DNA from: Lachnospiraceae bacterium
Lineage (GTDB): Bacteria; Bacillota; Clostridia; Lachnospirales; Lachnospiraceae
Direction: 5' to 3'
Assembly: GCA_022799355.1 (NCBI GenBank)
Contig: JAAWOG010000017.1
Coordinates: 1-57,974, forward strand
DNA: 57,974 bases
Notes under the pieces: model-generated
What the model was told of the DNA's origin: nothing
The model's database searches: none
Seen by the model: the letters and a program-made list of their open reading frames with translations, nothing else
Position numbers and translations under genes: made by a program
Shown: positions 8,407-17,436 of the stretch, in pieces
How positions within the stretch are numbered: position 1 is the first letter of the stretch
Layout: every line of letters begins with the position of its first letter

Positions 8407-9307
8407 GATGTTGGGATTTTATTTGGCAATGGGATTTTTGGCAGGTATTCTGTTTTGCTGCGTTTGGGTTTTTCTGTGGCGGAAAAGAGGAAGGCGGCGC
8501 ATTGACGGGCTGAGAGAATATCTGGAGAGCGTAAATACGGGAGGCGGGGCTATTCTCCCGAAGGGGCGGGAAGATGATTTTTCCGGGCTGCAGGATGAGA
8601 TATATAAAACAGTGACGGAGCTGTATCAGACGAGGGAAGCGGCGCTTTCGGCAAAGAGTCATTTTGCGGAAAATCTCTATAATATTGCGCATCAGATCAA
8701 AACGCCGATCACCTCCGCCTCATTGTCCCTGCAGATGGTGCGGTATGAAATGCCGTCGGATTACTTTGACCAGATCAAGATGCAGCTTTCCATACTGACG
8801 CATCTGGAAGAGGCGCTTCTGCTGTTGGCGCGCATGGATACGGGGATGCTGGTGATGGAGAAAGAGGAAGTGGATGTTTTTACACTGCTGGAACTTGCTG
8901 CGGAAAATCTGCAGGAATTGTTCCGTAGGGCGGATGTCTGTGCGGAGATACCGGAAACCGGGGAGGTGTCCATAAGAGCTGATATGGAGTGGACGATGGA
9001 GGCAGTCATGAACCTGATGAAAAACGCGCTGGAACATACGCCGCCGGGGGGAGTGGTACGCTGTGCCTATGAACAGAATCCGCTGTATACACAGATCGTA
9101 ATCACGGATACGGGGAGCGGATTTGACAGGGAGGATCTTCCCTATCTTTTTGAGCGGTTTTACAGAGGAAAGAATGCAAAGAAAGGGGGCATCGGAATCG
9201 GGCTCGCCCTTTCCAAAGCAATTATCGAAAGCCAGAACGGGATTATAACGGCGCGGAATCTGACGGATGGCGGCGCCTGTTTTGAAATTCGCTTCTATGG
9301 TCAGTGA
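8396..9307 (+). CDS. Sensor histidine kinase of a Bce-like module
   Basis: A 303-residue kinase. A single obvious hydrophobic N-terminal segment (about residues 3-26) and almost no extracellular sensor, which suggests sensing through the membrane or through the partner transporter. Phospho-acceptor His lies in NIAHQIKTP (about residue 101). The ATPase domain has the N box (MNLMKNALEHT), the G1 box (ITDTGSGFDRED) and the G2 box (GGIGIGLALSK). It is translationally coupled to the regulator gene by an 11-base overlap. Its likely partners are the ABC ATPase and permease downstream, by analogy with BceS-BceAB; the stimulus is not shown by sequence. Confidence 0.92.
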   Translation: MGIRMLGFYLAMGFLAGILFCCVWVFLWRKRGRRRIDGLREYLESVNTGGGAILPKGREDDFSGLQDEIYKTVTELYQTREAALSAKSHFAENLYNIAHQIKTPITSASLSLQMVRYEMPSDYFDQIKMQLSILTHLEEALLLLARMDTGMLVMEKEEVDVFTLLELAAENLQELFRRADVCAEIPETGEVSIRADMEWTMEAVMNLMKNALEHTPPGGVVRCAYEQNPLYTQIVITDTGSGFDREDLPYLFERFYRGKNAKKGGIGIGLALSKAIIESQNGIITARNLTDGGACFEIRFYGQ

Positions 9308-9396
9308 GGAGGCGTTCATAATACTGCTAAAACGGAATACGTATGAATAACAGCCCTTAAATAGTTGCGGATAAGGGGGATGGTCTCTCTTCCCTC

Positions 9397-9429
9397 TGTC
9401 ACCGAGTTGTCATTTTAATCTGTTATAAT
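9397..9429 (+). promoter_or_regulatory. Candidate regulator-controlled promoter of the ABC transporter genes
   Basis: Direct repeats TGTCA at 9397-9401 and 9408-9412 are 11 bp apart start to start, one helical turn, the pattern of OmpR-type tandem half-sites. A perfect TATAAT follows at 9424-9429 but there is no -35 box at 17 bp, so activator dependence on the adjacent response regulator is plausible. It lies in the only sizeable gap (about 185 bp) of the module. Confidence 0.4.
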
Positions 9430-9494
9430 GAAGGCAGGATCAGGCGGAGGCGTTTTGCATCTGTCGGGGTTATCACATAGGGAAGGAAAACGGC

Positions 9495-10205
9495 ATGGAG
9501 ATTTTAAGATGTGAGAAGGTAAGCAGGATTTATGGCAGCGGCGATGGGCAGGTTACCGCACTGAATCAGGTTGATTTTTCGGTACAAAAAGGAGAGTTTG
9601 TCGCGATCGTAGGGGCTTCCGGCTCGGGGAAATCCACATTGCTCCATATTCTCGGGAGCGTGGATAAGCCTACCTCAGGCAGGGTATTTGTGGAAGAGAC
9701 GGATGTCTCCGGGCTGACGCCCATCCAGGCGGCGATCTTCAGGCGCAGGAAGGTGGGGCTGGTCTATCAGTTTTATAATCTGATACCGACAATCACGGTA
9801 CGAAAAAATATCCTGATGCCCCTTCTTTTGGATAAGAGAAAGCCGAATCAGGAGTATTTTGACAAAATAGTTCGCACGCTGGGGATAGGGGACAAGCTGG
9901 AGGCGCTTCCGAGTCAGTTATCGGGCGGCCAGCAGCAGAGGGTGTCTATTGCCCGTGCCCTGATCTATCGTCCGGCGCTTCTTTTGGCGGATGAACCCAC
10001 CGGCAATCTGGACCGGAAAAATTCCGGAGAGATCATCGACATGCTGAAACTCTCCAATCGGAACCTGAATCAGACGATCCTTCTGATCACCCATGATGAG
10101 CGGATCGCCTTAGAGGCTGACAGGATTGTGACAATAGAGGACGGTCGGATCATCTGTGACAGAATGAAAAACAGGGATGCTTTACAAAAAGAATGGCGGG
10201 GGTGA
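9495..10205 (+). CDS. ABC transporter ATP-binding protein (LolD/BceA type)
   Basis: A 236-residue ATPase. Walker A GASGSGKST (about residues 40-48), Q-loop in VYQFYNL, signature LSGGQQQR (about 138-145), Walker B LLLADEPTGNLD and the switch His in LLITHDE are all present. This subfamily pairs with FtsX-type permeases in export or sensing of antimicrobial peptides. GGAAGGAAAA precedes the start. The stop codon lies 4 bases before the permease start, so the two are co-translated. Confidence 0.95.
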   Translation: MEILRCEKVSRIYGSGDGQVTALNQVDFSVQKGEFVAIVGASGSGKSTLLHILGSVDKPTSGRVFVEETDVSGLTPIQAAIFRRRKVGLVYQFYNLIPTITVRKNILMPLLLDKRKPNQEYFDKIVRTLGIGDKLEALPSQLSGGQQQRVSIARALIYRPALLLADEPTGNLDRKNSGEIIDMLKLSNRNLNQTILLITHDERIALEADRIVTIEDGRIICDRMKNRDALQKEWRG

Positions 10206-10209
10206 TAAG

Positions 10210-12477
10210 ATGTGGAAAAATTATGCGGCGGATTATATCAGGCATAACCGGGCGGGAAGCGGCTCCGTCATTGCCGCATCCTTTATCGCGGCGTTGTTTC
10301 TTTCTTTTTTATGCAGTACCTTCTATCATTTCTGGCTGGATGCCGTGGAAGGGGCGAAACTGGAGAACGGCGGCTGGCACGGGCGGATCACGGCGGAACT
10401 TGGTGAGGATGAGCTGGAAGAGATCCGGTCTTTTCCCAATGTGGAAAAAGTGGCGCTCACCGGGGCGTATGAGACGGTTTGGGAAGAACAGGCATCGGAG
10501 AAGCGGGAGGCCGTGGATATTACGTTTTATAATAAAAGGACGGTTTACAAGGATATGCAGGATATTGTCAGGACACTGGGGCTTTCGGAGGAGGCAGCCG
10601 AGTACAATTATCAACTGTTGTCCCTGTACTTTGTCCGCATTCCCGGAGATACGATGCCAAGGCTTCTGATGCCGGCTTATCTCGCAATCGTGGTGATGGT
10701 GTGCATTTCTCTGATTCTGGTGATCCATAATTCCTTTGCGGTATCCATGAATAACCGGATCAGGCAGTTTGGCATATTTTCCGGTATCGGCGCAACGAAA
10801 AGGCAGATTCTGACCTGCCTCATGGAGGAGGCTTTTGTACTTTCCGCGGTGCCCATCCTTTTCGGTATTTTGCTGGGAGTCGTTCTCAGCTTCGCGACGG
10901 TCAGGGCTATGGGAACATTTGCGGCGAACCTGGCAGGAGGGAGAAAGATGGACTTTGCGCTGCATCCTGTTGTCCTGATCCTGATATTTCTTCTGGCGCT
11001 TTTGACTGTGCTCATCTCCGCGTGGATTCCGGCGCAGAGGCTCAGCAGGCTTACGCCTCTTGAGGCAATCAGGGGAGCCGGCGGGGCGGAGCTTATGAAA
11101 AAGAAGCATTCTCCGCTGCTGTCCGCGCTCTTTGGCATGGAGGGGGAACTGGCGGGAAATGCGCTGAAGGCGCAGAAAAAGGCGCTGCGTACCACATCCT
11201 TTTCTCTGACGCTGGCGTTTCTGGGATTTATGCTGATGCAGTGTTTTTTTACGCTCTCCGGTATCAGCACGCGGCATACTTACTTTGAGGCCTATCAGGA
11301 TGTCTGGGATATCTATATAAGAGTAAAGGATGAGAAGATAGAGAATTTTGAGCAGATCGACGAGGTACGGGCTGTGGAAGGGGCGGAAAGCTGTATCGTA
11401 TATCAGAAGGCAAAAGCGGTAAGTATGATTCCGGCAAAGGATATAAGCCAGGAGCTGGCCGCGGCGGGAGGAATGGAGGAACTGGCGGGAATTTACCCGG
11501 AGGAGGGAAATGCCTATCCGATTGAAGCGCCGCTTGTTATTCTGGATGATCAAAGCTTTGCGGAATATTGCCGGGAGATTGGAATAGAAGAAGAGGCAGG
11601 GCAGGAGGGGGTTATTGTGCTGAACCGGATTTGGAACAGGGCTGAAAGTAATTTCCGGTATCCGGAATATTTGCCCTATATTCAGGAGGATACGCAGAAG
11701 ATTACGCTCCTTGGCAAGGGATATTCGGATGATAAAACAGCGATGCCCAAAGAGGTGGCAGGAAATGTGATGATAGAAGTCCCTGTGCTTGCCTGTACCG
11801 GGAAAGCGCCTGCGCTGCGGGAGGATTACGGTAAGTCGGATTACCCGCTGGTACAGTTTATTTCGTTAGGTTACTGGAGCAAGGCGCTGGAACGAATCGG
11901 GGGAGCGGAGAAGGATCTTTTCATACGGGTGTTGGCGAAGGACAGAGAATCTTCGGAAGTGCTGGACCGGATGGAAGATTCCCTGACAGGGATGATGGAT
12001 AAAAAGTATGAGATCGAGAGTGAGAACCGCATACGGGAGAAAAGGGACAATGATACGATGATACGGGGTTATGAGCTGATACTGGGAGGGGTGTGTGCAT
12101 TTTTTGCATCGATAGGAATCGCCCATGTGTTTTCCAATACGGCAGGCTTTATCAGGCAGAGAAAACGCGAATTTGCCAGATATATGTCTGTGGGGCTGAC
12201 GCCGGAGGGAATGCGGAAAATATTTTGTATTGAGGCGGTTATTGTTATGGGGCGCCCGCTGGCCGCCGCACTGTTTCTGACCATTGCGATGACGGCCGGG
12301 ATGATCAGGGCAAGTTATCTTGATCCGGCGGAATTTATGAGGGAGGCTCCGATTTTGCCGATCCTGGCGTTTGTGCTGGCTGTGCTTGGATTTGTGGCGC
12401 TGGCTTACCTGCTGGGAGGGAGGAAGATCCTGCGGATGGACCTGGCGGAGGCGCTGCGGGATGATACGATGCTGTAA
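10210..12477 (+). CDS. FtsX-type ABC transporter permease
   Basis: A 755-residue permease. TM1 (about residues 16-38), an extracytoplasmic segment (about 39-155), three TMs of the first FtsX domain (about 157-285, with IFSGIGATKRQIL and ending PAQRLSRLTPLEAIRG), a further TM (about 335-360), a large external domain (about 370-620) and the second FtsX domain (about 625-750, ending RMDLAEALR). This is the architecture of peptide-resistance exporters working with a two-component system. ATG 10210 was chosen for GGGGGTG just upstream; an earlier in-frame start at 10177 lies inside the ATPase gene. The substrate is probably a cell-wall-active peptide; this is inference. Confidence 0.92.
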   Translation: MWKNYAADYIRHNRAGSGSVIAASFIAALFLSFLCSTFYHFWLDAVEGAKLENGGWHGRITAELGEDELEEIRSFPNVEKVALTGAYETVWEEQASEKREAVDITFYNKRTVYKDMQDIVRTLGLSEEAAEYNYQLLSLYFVRIPGDTMPRLLMPAYLAIVVMVCISLILVIHNSFAVSMNNRIRQFGIFSGIGATKRQILTCLMEEAFVLSAVPILFGILLGVVLSFATVRAMGTFAANLAGGRKMDFALHPVVLILIFLLALLTVLISAWIPAQRLSRLTPLEAIRGAGGAELMKKKHSPLLSALFGMEGELAGNALKAQKKALRTTSFSLTLAFLGFMLMQCFFTLSGISTRHTYFEAYQDVWDIYIRVKDEKIENFEQIDEVRAVEGAESCIVYQKAKAVSMIPAKDISQELAAAGGMEELAGIYPEEGNAYPIEAPLVILDDQSFAEYCREIGIEEEAGQEGVIVLNRIWNRAESNFRYPEYLPYIQEDTQKITLLGKGYSDDKTAMPKEVAGNVMIEVPVLACTGKAPALREDYGKSDYPLVQFISLGYWSKALERIGGAEKDLFIRVLAKDRESSEVLDRMEDSLTGMMDKKYEIESENRIREKRDNDTMIRGYELILGGVCAFFASIGIAHVFSNTAGFIRQRKREFARYMSVGLTPEGMRKIFCIEAVIVMGRPLAAALFLTIAMTAGMIRASYLDPAEFMREAPILPILAFVLAVLGFVALAYLLGGRKILRMDLAEALRDDTML

Positions 12478-12568
12478 GAAATGCCAGCGGGGATACGCAT
12501 ATACACTCGGCGGACGGACCGGCGAATTTGTTTTTCTTATATTACCAAATAAATTTTTCAATTTCCTC

Positions 12569-12596
12569 TTGCCAAAATGAAAAAAACGGCTATAAT
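12569..12596 (+). promoter_or_regulatory. Promoter of the amino-acid ABC transporter operon
   Basis: TTGCCA (12569-12574), a 16-bp spacer and TATAAT (12591-12596). The predicted leader is about 155 nt and ends in a hairpin before the ribosome site. Confidence 0.75.
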
Positions 12597-12704
12597 GTAT
12601 TAAGGTATGAGAAATTAATATTTATACATAAAAATGCATAAACCAAAAATGCGATAAAAACTATCGGGATTCCATGGGGGATGCACATTATGTATACGGA
12701 AAAA

Positions 12705-12735
12705 GCAGATATATGCGTACGGAGTATACATCTGC
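12705..12735 (+). promoter_or_regulatory. Leader hairpin before the binding-protein gene
   Basis: GCAGATATATGC pairs with GTATACATCTGC around a 7-nt loop (one mismatch, one G-T). It ends 11 bases before AGGAGG, where it could protect the mRNA or modulate initiation. An overlapping alternative pairs ATGTATAC (12690-12697) with GTATACAT (12724-12731). No known riboswitch signature was recognised. Confidence 0.4.
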
Positions 12736-12758
12736 GAAACTGGACAGGAGGAACTATT

Positions 12759-13706
12759 ATGAAAAAGAAATGGTTGGCAGTATTGATGGCGGTATCCATG
12801 ACAGCGGCTCTTGTAGCATGCGGTTCCGGCGATACGACAGGGGAGGCGGCAGAGCCCGCAGCGGAAACAGAAGAGGTGGCAGATGATGCGGCAGAGAGCG
12901 AAGCTCCCGCGGAGGAAGCACAGGAGCCTGCGGCAGAAGGCGCGGCGGTAAGCACGGTGACGGAAGGTGTGCTGACGGTTGCTACAAGCCCGGACTTTGC
13001 GCCCTATGAGTTCTATGCGATCGGCGATGACGGAAATCCGACGCTTGCCGGTTTTGATATGGCGCTGGCACAGTATGTGGCAGATTACATGGGGCTGACA
13101 CTGGAAGTGGTTCCGATGGATTTTGACGGTGTGCTGAGCGAACTGCAGATGAAGAACGTTGATCTTGGCATGGCGGGGCTTTCTCCCGATCCTGCACGTG
13201 AAGACGCTATGGACTTTTCCGATATCTATTATCTCGGCGGACAGTCCCTTGTGACGGTAAAAGCAAACGCGGATACGCTGAACAGCTTTGAGGCGTGCAA
13301 CAAAGCGGAAGTTTCCGTAGGTGCTCAGATCGGTTCCATCCAGATGGATCTTGCCAATGAGTATTCACCGGATGCTGATATCGTACCGCTTCCTAAGGTA
13401 ACGGATATCATCAGTGAGTTGCTGGGCGGAAAGCTGGATGCTGCTTATATCGAGACGGCAGTGGCGGAAAGCTACCAGAAGAACTATCCCGATCTGGAGA
13501 TCGTGCTGGAAGTACCTTATGATGTGGCAGGCTCGTCCATCGGCGTGAGCAAAGGGAATGCGGAACTTCTTGCGGCGGTGAATGAAGCGATTGCGGCGGC
13601 AGTGGAAGATGGTTCTATGGATCAGTTCGTGGCGGAAGCGAATGAACTGGCAGCAGGCGAAAAATATGAAGGACTGCTGAATGAAGAAGGACAGGTACAG
13701 GAGTAA
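12759..13706 (+). CDS. Amino-acid ABC transporter substrate-binding lipoprotein
   Basis: A 315-residue SBP_bac_3 protein. Lipoprotein signal with the lipobox LVAC (Cys about residue 21), then an acidic low-complexity linker rich in Ala and Glu (about 24-70), then the two-lobed binding domain (VATSPDFAPYEF, GFDMALAQYVADYMG, DLGMAGLSPDPAREDAMDFS). The start was set at ATG 12759 by AGGAGG 8 bases upstream; the longer frame from 12681 runs through the leader. The first gene of a three-gene importer with permease and ATPase. The binding pocket pattern is that of polar amino-acid binders; the exact ligand is not clear. Confidence 0.93.
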   Translation: MKKKWLAVLMAVSMTAALVACGSGDTTGEAAEPAAETEEVADDAAESEAPAEEAQEPAAEGAAVSTVTEGVLTVATSPDFAPYEFYAIGDDGNPTLAGFDMALAQYVADYMGLTLEVVPMDFDGVLSELQMKNVDLGMAGLSPDPAREDAMDFSDIYYLGGQSLVTVKANADTLNSFEACNKAEVSVGAQIGSIQMDLANEYSPDADIVPLPKVTDIISELLGGKLDAAYIETAVAESYQKNYPDLEIVLEVPYDVAGSSIGVSKGNAELLAAVNEAIAAAVEDGSMDQFVAEANELAAGEKYEGLLNEEGQVQE

Positions 13707-13762
13707 AGGTTCACGTTGAATAATAGCGGGGGCCTGGATGGAAAGACAGATATGTGAAACAA

Positions 13763-13792
13763 AAAGTCCCCTCCGGAAACGGAGAGGACTTT
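13763..13792 (+). other. Intercistronic hairpin between binding protein and permease genes
   Basis: AAAGTCCCCTCCG / CGGAGAGGACTTT around a GAAA tetraloop, with one mismatch. No T-run follows, so it is more likely an mRNA-stabilising or partial-attenuation element that keeps the binding protein in excess over the membrane part, a common arrangement. Confidence 0.65.
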
Positions 13793-13865
13793 CAGTTGGT
13801 TTATAAGTGTTTTGCGAAAGCGGGCATTTATTGAATGGTTACATAAGAAGGGAAAGGAATACTTC

Positions 13866-14651
13866 ATGGATCAATTTATCAAGCTATCCAATTTTTCCAA
13901 GATTGCGCCCTATGCGCAGTTGTTCAGGCAGGGACTGGCGGTTACCGTATTGTTATCTTTGTTTACGGTGCTCATCGGTTTCTGCCTCGCTTTGATTTTA
14001 GCGCTGATGCGCATGTCGAATTTCAGGCCGTTTCGTTTTCTTGGCATTGATAAGGACGGGCATCAGAAGGAGGGCGGTGTGCTGGCAGCGGTCAGCAGGT
14101 TCAATCCGCTTTCTTTTCTGGCAACGGCGTATGTGGAAATTCTCAGGTCTACGCCTGTGATCGTACAGATCTTTATCATCTATTTTGGCGTATTCAGCAT
14201 TATAGAGCTGCCCAATTTCCAGTTGTTCGGGTTTATTAAATTCGGCCGGTTTTTCCCCGGCGTTGTGGCGCTTGGCATGAACTCCGGCGCTTATCTGTGT
14301 GAGATTATCCGGGCGGGTATTCAGTCCATAGACGGCGGTCAGACCGAGGCGGCGAGGTCTCTCGGACTGTCTCAGACACAGAACCTGCGCCATATCATCC
14401 TGCCTCAGGCGCTGAAAAATATTCTGCCCGCCATTGCAAATGAATTTGTTGTGATCATCAAGGAGTCCGCGATCACCTATACGATCGGCGTGCAGGATAT
14501 TATGTCGGCGGTGAATGCGGTGAAGGGCGCTACTTTCGTGATACTCGAACCGCTGCTGGTGGCGACGGCAATTTATTTCTGCCTCTGCTTCCCGACATCC
14601 AAACTGATTGCATACTTTGAAAGGAGAATGAGCCATGGCGACAAGAGATAG
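13866..14651 (+). CDS. Amino-acid ABC transporter permease (HisM/GlnP type)
   Basis: A 261-residue inner-membrane permease with about five hydrophobic helices. The EAA loop that docks the ATPase is clear: [14 protein letters not shown] followed by [17 protein letters not shown]. The start at 13866 follows GGGAAAGGAA; the longer frame from 13812 has no ribosome site. Residues 50-80 contain an insertion-like polar loop ([14 protein letters not shown]) not common in GlnP. It overlaps the ATPase gene by 17 bases. Confidence 0.93.
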   Translation: MDQFIKLSNFSKIAPYAQLFRQGLAVTVLLSLFTVLIGFCLALILALMRMSNFRPFRFLGIDKDGHQKEGGVLAAVSRFNPLSFLATAYVEILRSTPVIVQIFIIYFGVFSIIELPNFQLFGFIKFGRFFPGVVALGMNSGAYLCEIIRAGIQSIDGGQTEAARSLGLSQTQNLRHIILPQALKNILPAIANEFVVIIKESAITYTIGVQDIMSAVNAVKGATFVILEPLLVATAIYFCLCFPTSKLIAYFERRMSHGDKR

Positions 14652-15411
14652 CCTGATACAGGTGAGGGATTTAAAAAAGCATTATCATGGGGATTCCATC
14701 AAGGCTTTGGATGGTGTGACGGTGGACATCGAGTTCGGGGATGTGATGGTGGTGATCGGCCCCTCCGGTTCTGGAAAATCTACATTTCTGCGGAGCCTGA
14801 ATCTTTTGGAAGAGCCCACCGGCGGCTCCATTTTCTTTGAGGGCACGGACATCACAAAGAAAAAATATAAAGATGAAAACGGAAAGACGGTGAAGCTGGA
14901 TATTGACAGCCTGCGCCAGAAGATGGGCATGGTATTTCAGCATTTTAACCTGTTTCCTCATATGACGATCCTGGAGAATATGACGCTTGCGCCAATAAAA
15001 GTAAAGAAGATGAGCAGGGCGGAAGCGGAGGAAAAAGCCCTTGCACTGCTTGAGAGAGTAGGGCTGAGGGATCGGGCGAATGATTATCCGATTCAGCTTT
15101 CCGGCGGACAAAAACAGCGTGTGGCAATCGTGAGGGCACTGGCAATGGAACCGGATGTGATGCTCTTTGACGAGCCTACTTCCGCGCTGGATCCCGAGAT
15201 GGTGGGTGAGGTGCTGGACGTTATGAAAGGCCTGGCAAAGGAGGGGATGACCATGGTGGTGGTCACTCACGAGATGGGATTTGCCAGAGAAGTGGGAAAC
15301 AGAGTGTTATTTATGGCGGACGGGCTCTTGGTGGAGCAGGGAAGCCCGGAGGATATTTTTGAGCATCCGAAGAGCCCGAGGCTGCAGGAATTTTTATCAA
15401 AAGTATTGTAG
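14635..15411 (+). CDS. Amino-acid ABC transporter ATP-binding protein (GlnQ type)
   Basis: A 258-residue ATPase that powers the importer above. Walker [11 protein letters not shown]-loop [12 protein letters not shown], signature LSGGQKQR, Walker [17 protein letters not shown] and the His switch in [13 protein letters not shown] are intact. AAAGGAG lies within the end of the permease gene. A short insertion after the first strand block ([15 protein letters not shown]) is seen in clostridial homologues. The M20 amidohydrolase starts 28 bases after its stop. Confidence 0.95.
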   Translation: MATRDSLIQVRDLKKHYHGDSIKALDGVTVDIEFGDVMVVIGPSGSGKSTFLRSLNLLEEPTGGSIFFEGTDITKKKYKDENGKTVKLDIDSLRQKMGMVFQHFNLFPHMTILENMTLAPIKVKKMSRAEAEEKALALLERVGLRDRANDYPIQLSGGQKQRVAIVRALAMEPDVMLFDEPTSALDPEMVGEVLDVMKGLAKEGMTMVVVTHEMGFAREVGNRVLFMADGLLVEQGSPEDIFEHPKSPRLQEFLSKVL

Positions 15412-15439
15412 AAGTATACAGGGAGAGTGTGGCTTTAAT

Positions 15440-16882
15440 ATGACTAAAGAAAAACAGGCGGCGCTTGCCGCAATCGAGGAGAAAAGGAATACGATCATCC
15501 ATGTGGCGGACAGTATCTGGGAATATGCGGAGTTATCCCTGCAGGAGTACAAATCCTGCGCATTGTACTGTGAGGTACTGGAAAAGGAGGGCTTTCAGGT
15601 TGACAGGGGCATCTGTGGGATTGAGACAGCTTTTTCGGCGAGTTTTGGCAGCGGCCGGCCTGTGATCGGTGTTCTGGCGGAGTATGATGCTCTTTCGGGG
15701 CTTTCCCAGAAAGCCGGCGCTTTGGAGCGGGAAGAGGCAAGCAGCGGCGGAAACGGACATGGCTGTGGTCATAATCTGCTCGGGGCCGGCGCTCTTGCGG
15801 CGGCAATCGGGATAAAGGCTTATCTGGAAAAGACGGGGAGGCAGGGAACGGTTATATTGTACGGCTGTCCCGGTGAAGAGGGCGGAGCGGCAAAAGCCTT
15901 TATGGCAAGGGACGGCGTGTGGAAAGAGCCGGATGCGGCGCTCACCTGGCATCCGGAGGATGTGAACGAGGTTGTGACGGGATCCTCCAATTCCTGTATT
16001 CAGGTGCAGTACAAGTTTACCGGGACGGCTTCCCATGCGGCGGGGGCGCCGGAGAAGGGCAGAAGCGCCCTGGATGCGGTAGAACTGATGAATATCGGTG
16101 TGCAGTTTCTGCGGGAGCATATGAGTGACCGGGCGAGAATCCACTATGCGATCACGGATGCCGGCGGGTGCAGCGCCAATGTGGTGCAGCCCAGGGCGAG
16201 TGTACTCTATATGGTGCGCTCTAATCATGTGGCGGAAGCGGTGGAACTGCAGAAGCGGGTGGATAAGATTGCGGAGGGCGCGGCACTGATGACGGAGACA
16301 ACTTTTGAGAGGAAGTTTATCGACGGCTGTGCCGATACGGTCTGCAACCATGTGCTGGAAAAAGTGTTGTATGATAACTTTGAGGAACTTGGCGTTCCGG
16401 CTTATACGGAAGAAGAAAATGAGTATGCGGATGCTCTTGCGGCAGGATTTGATATACTGAATTATAATCCGGGCATAGCGGCCAAATATGACAGGGATGC
16501 GGCGGAAAAGATCAAAGAATGGCAGAAGAGCTCCGGCCATGCAATGAACGCCTTTTTGGCGCCTCTTTATACGGGGGATGCTTTTGAGCCGGGCTCCACG
16601 GATGTGGGGGATGTAAGCTGGCTTACGCCGACGGCGCAGATCCATGTGGCGGCATGGCCCAACGGCGCTCCTGGGCACAGCTGGCAGGTTGTAGCCTGCG
16701 ACAGGACGGAAATCGGACATAAAGCTGCCCTGCAGGCAGGTAAGGTGTTGGCTGCAGGGGGCATAGATCTGTTTGAAAATCCTGATCTTCTGAAAAAAGC
16801 AAGGGAAGAGTTTGAAAAACGGACAAAAGCCGGTTTTGTCAGTCCCGTACCGATCGGAGCAAAGCCGGTGATTCCGGATTAA
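15440..16882 (+). CDS. M20-family amidohydrolase (AbgB-like)
   Basis: A 480-residue metallopeptidase-fold hydrolase resembling p-aminobenzoyl-glutamate hydrolase subunit B and related N-acyl-amino-acid amidohydrolases. Metal-ligand segments: GHGCGHNLLGAGALAAA (about residue 108), EEGGAAKAFM (about 145), the HPEDVN segment and a late STDVGDVSW motif. The lid domain runs about 190-310. ATG 15440 follows GGGAGAG. Cotranscription with an amino-acid importer suggests that imported N-acyl or amide-linked amino acids are cleaved inside the cell; that is inference. Its stop overlaps by 4 bases that of the convergent Xre gene. Confidence 0.88.
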   Translation: MTKEKQAALAAIEEKRNTIIHVADSIWEYAELSLQEYKSCALYCEVLEKEGFQVDRGICGIETAFSASFGSGRPVIGVLAEYDALSGLSQKAGALEREEASSGGNGHGCGHNLLGAGALAAAIGIKAYLEKTGRQGTVILYGCPGEEGGAAKAFMARDGVWKEPDAALTWHPEDVNEVVTGSSNSCIQVQYKFTGTASHAAGAPEKGRSALDAVELMNIGVQFLREHMSDRARIHYAITDAGGCSANVVQPRASVLYMVRSNHVAEAVELQKRVDKIAEGAALMTETTFERKFIDGCADTVCNHVLEKVLYDNFEELGVPAYTEEENEYADALAAGFDILNYNPGIAAKYDRDAAEKIKEWQKSSGHAMNAFLAPLYTGDAFEPGSTDVGDVSWLTPTAQIHVAAWPNGAPGHSWQVVACDRTEIGHKAALQAGKVLAAGGIDLFENPDLLKKAREEFEKRTKAGFVSPVPIGAKPVIPD

Positions 16883-17229
16883 AGGTCTTTCCGGGATTTC
16901 AGGTCGGGAATTTTTCCGCCTTTCAGAAAATGATAAAGAGTATACTGTTCCTCAATCGTCATCTCGCGGATTGCGTTAAATAAGTCTTTTAACAGTTTGG
17001 AGTCGCTGTTTTTACCGGAGAAGAACTGTTCGGGAGTAATCTCGAAATATTCGCAGATTTTATAGAGAGAACCGAGGGAGGGCAGTATATTTCCTGAAGA
17101 AATAGCCTGAATGTAACCTTTGCTGAAACCGAGGTCAAGACTTAACTGATATTCGGAAATGCTGTGCTCCATACGAAGTTTTGTAATTCTTTCCGCAATG
17201 AATTTTTTATCTAACGGACTTTTCTCCAT
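16879..17229 (-). CDS. Xre-family transcriptional regulator
   Basis: A 116-residue cytoplasmic regulator. The helix-turn-helix occupies about residues 10-65 (ITKLRMEHSISEYQLSLDLG, then the recognition helix FSKGYIQAISSG); a short helical tail follows. The start at 17229 has AAAGGAG about 8 bases upstream; a longer in-frame start at 17304 would extend across the repeats. Its 3' end overlaps that of the convergent amidohydrolase gene by 4 bases, so opposing transcription may interfere. Two repeats with -10-like boxes upstream suggest autoregulation. Confidence 0.85.
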   Translation of the reverse strand: MEKSPLDKKFIAERITKLRMEHSISEYQLSLDLGFSKGYIQAISSGNILPSLGSLYKICEYFEITPEQFFSGKNSDSKLLKDLFNAIREMTIEEQYTLYHFLKGGKIPDLKSRKDL

Positions 17230-17268
17230 GTATTTTTCTCCTTTATTGTATGAAAATGTTTCTATATT

Positions 17269-17352
17269 CGCTTCACTAACGCTCATTGTATCATGAATCT
17301 TCAATTCACAATCGCCATTCGCCGCTCGCTTCGCTAACGCTCATTATATCAT
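17269..17352 (-). repeat. Pair of 26-bp direct repeats upstream of the Xre gene
   Basis: Bases 17269-17294 and 17327-17352 are 24/26 identical (core CTAACGCTCATT). Read on the minus strand each gives TATAATGAGCG or TACAATGAGCG, so each copy carries a -10-like hexamer followed by GAGCGTTAG. They may be tandem promoters or operators for the regulator, or a dispersed repeat that happens to supply promoters. Confidence 0.6.
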
Positions 17353-17436
17353 AATCGAAGGCTTTCGCGCGAGTTTTTTTGAAAAATATATTAAGTTGCA
17401 GTTTTATTGATGCTGATCACAGGAATTGTATACATT

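Noticed and set aside
10309-11553. Long open frame (414 codons) on the minus strand inside the FtsX permease gene
   Set aside because: No ribosome site, sequence rich in Arg/His/Gln as expected for an antisense shadow of a GC-rich gene; the plus-strand permease has clear domains.
15533-16720. Minus-strand frame of 395 codons inside the amidohydrolase gene
   Set aside because: Shadow frame: low-complexity Arg/His/Pro composition and no start signals, fully covered by a recognisable M20 enzyme.
17269-17352. CRISPR array
   Set aside because: Only two imperfect 26-bp copies with one spacer and no cas genes; better explained as duplicated promoter units.
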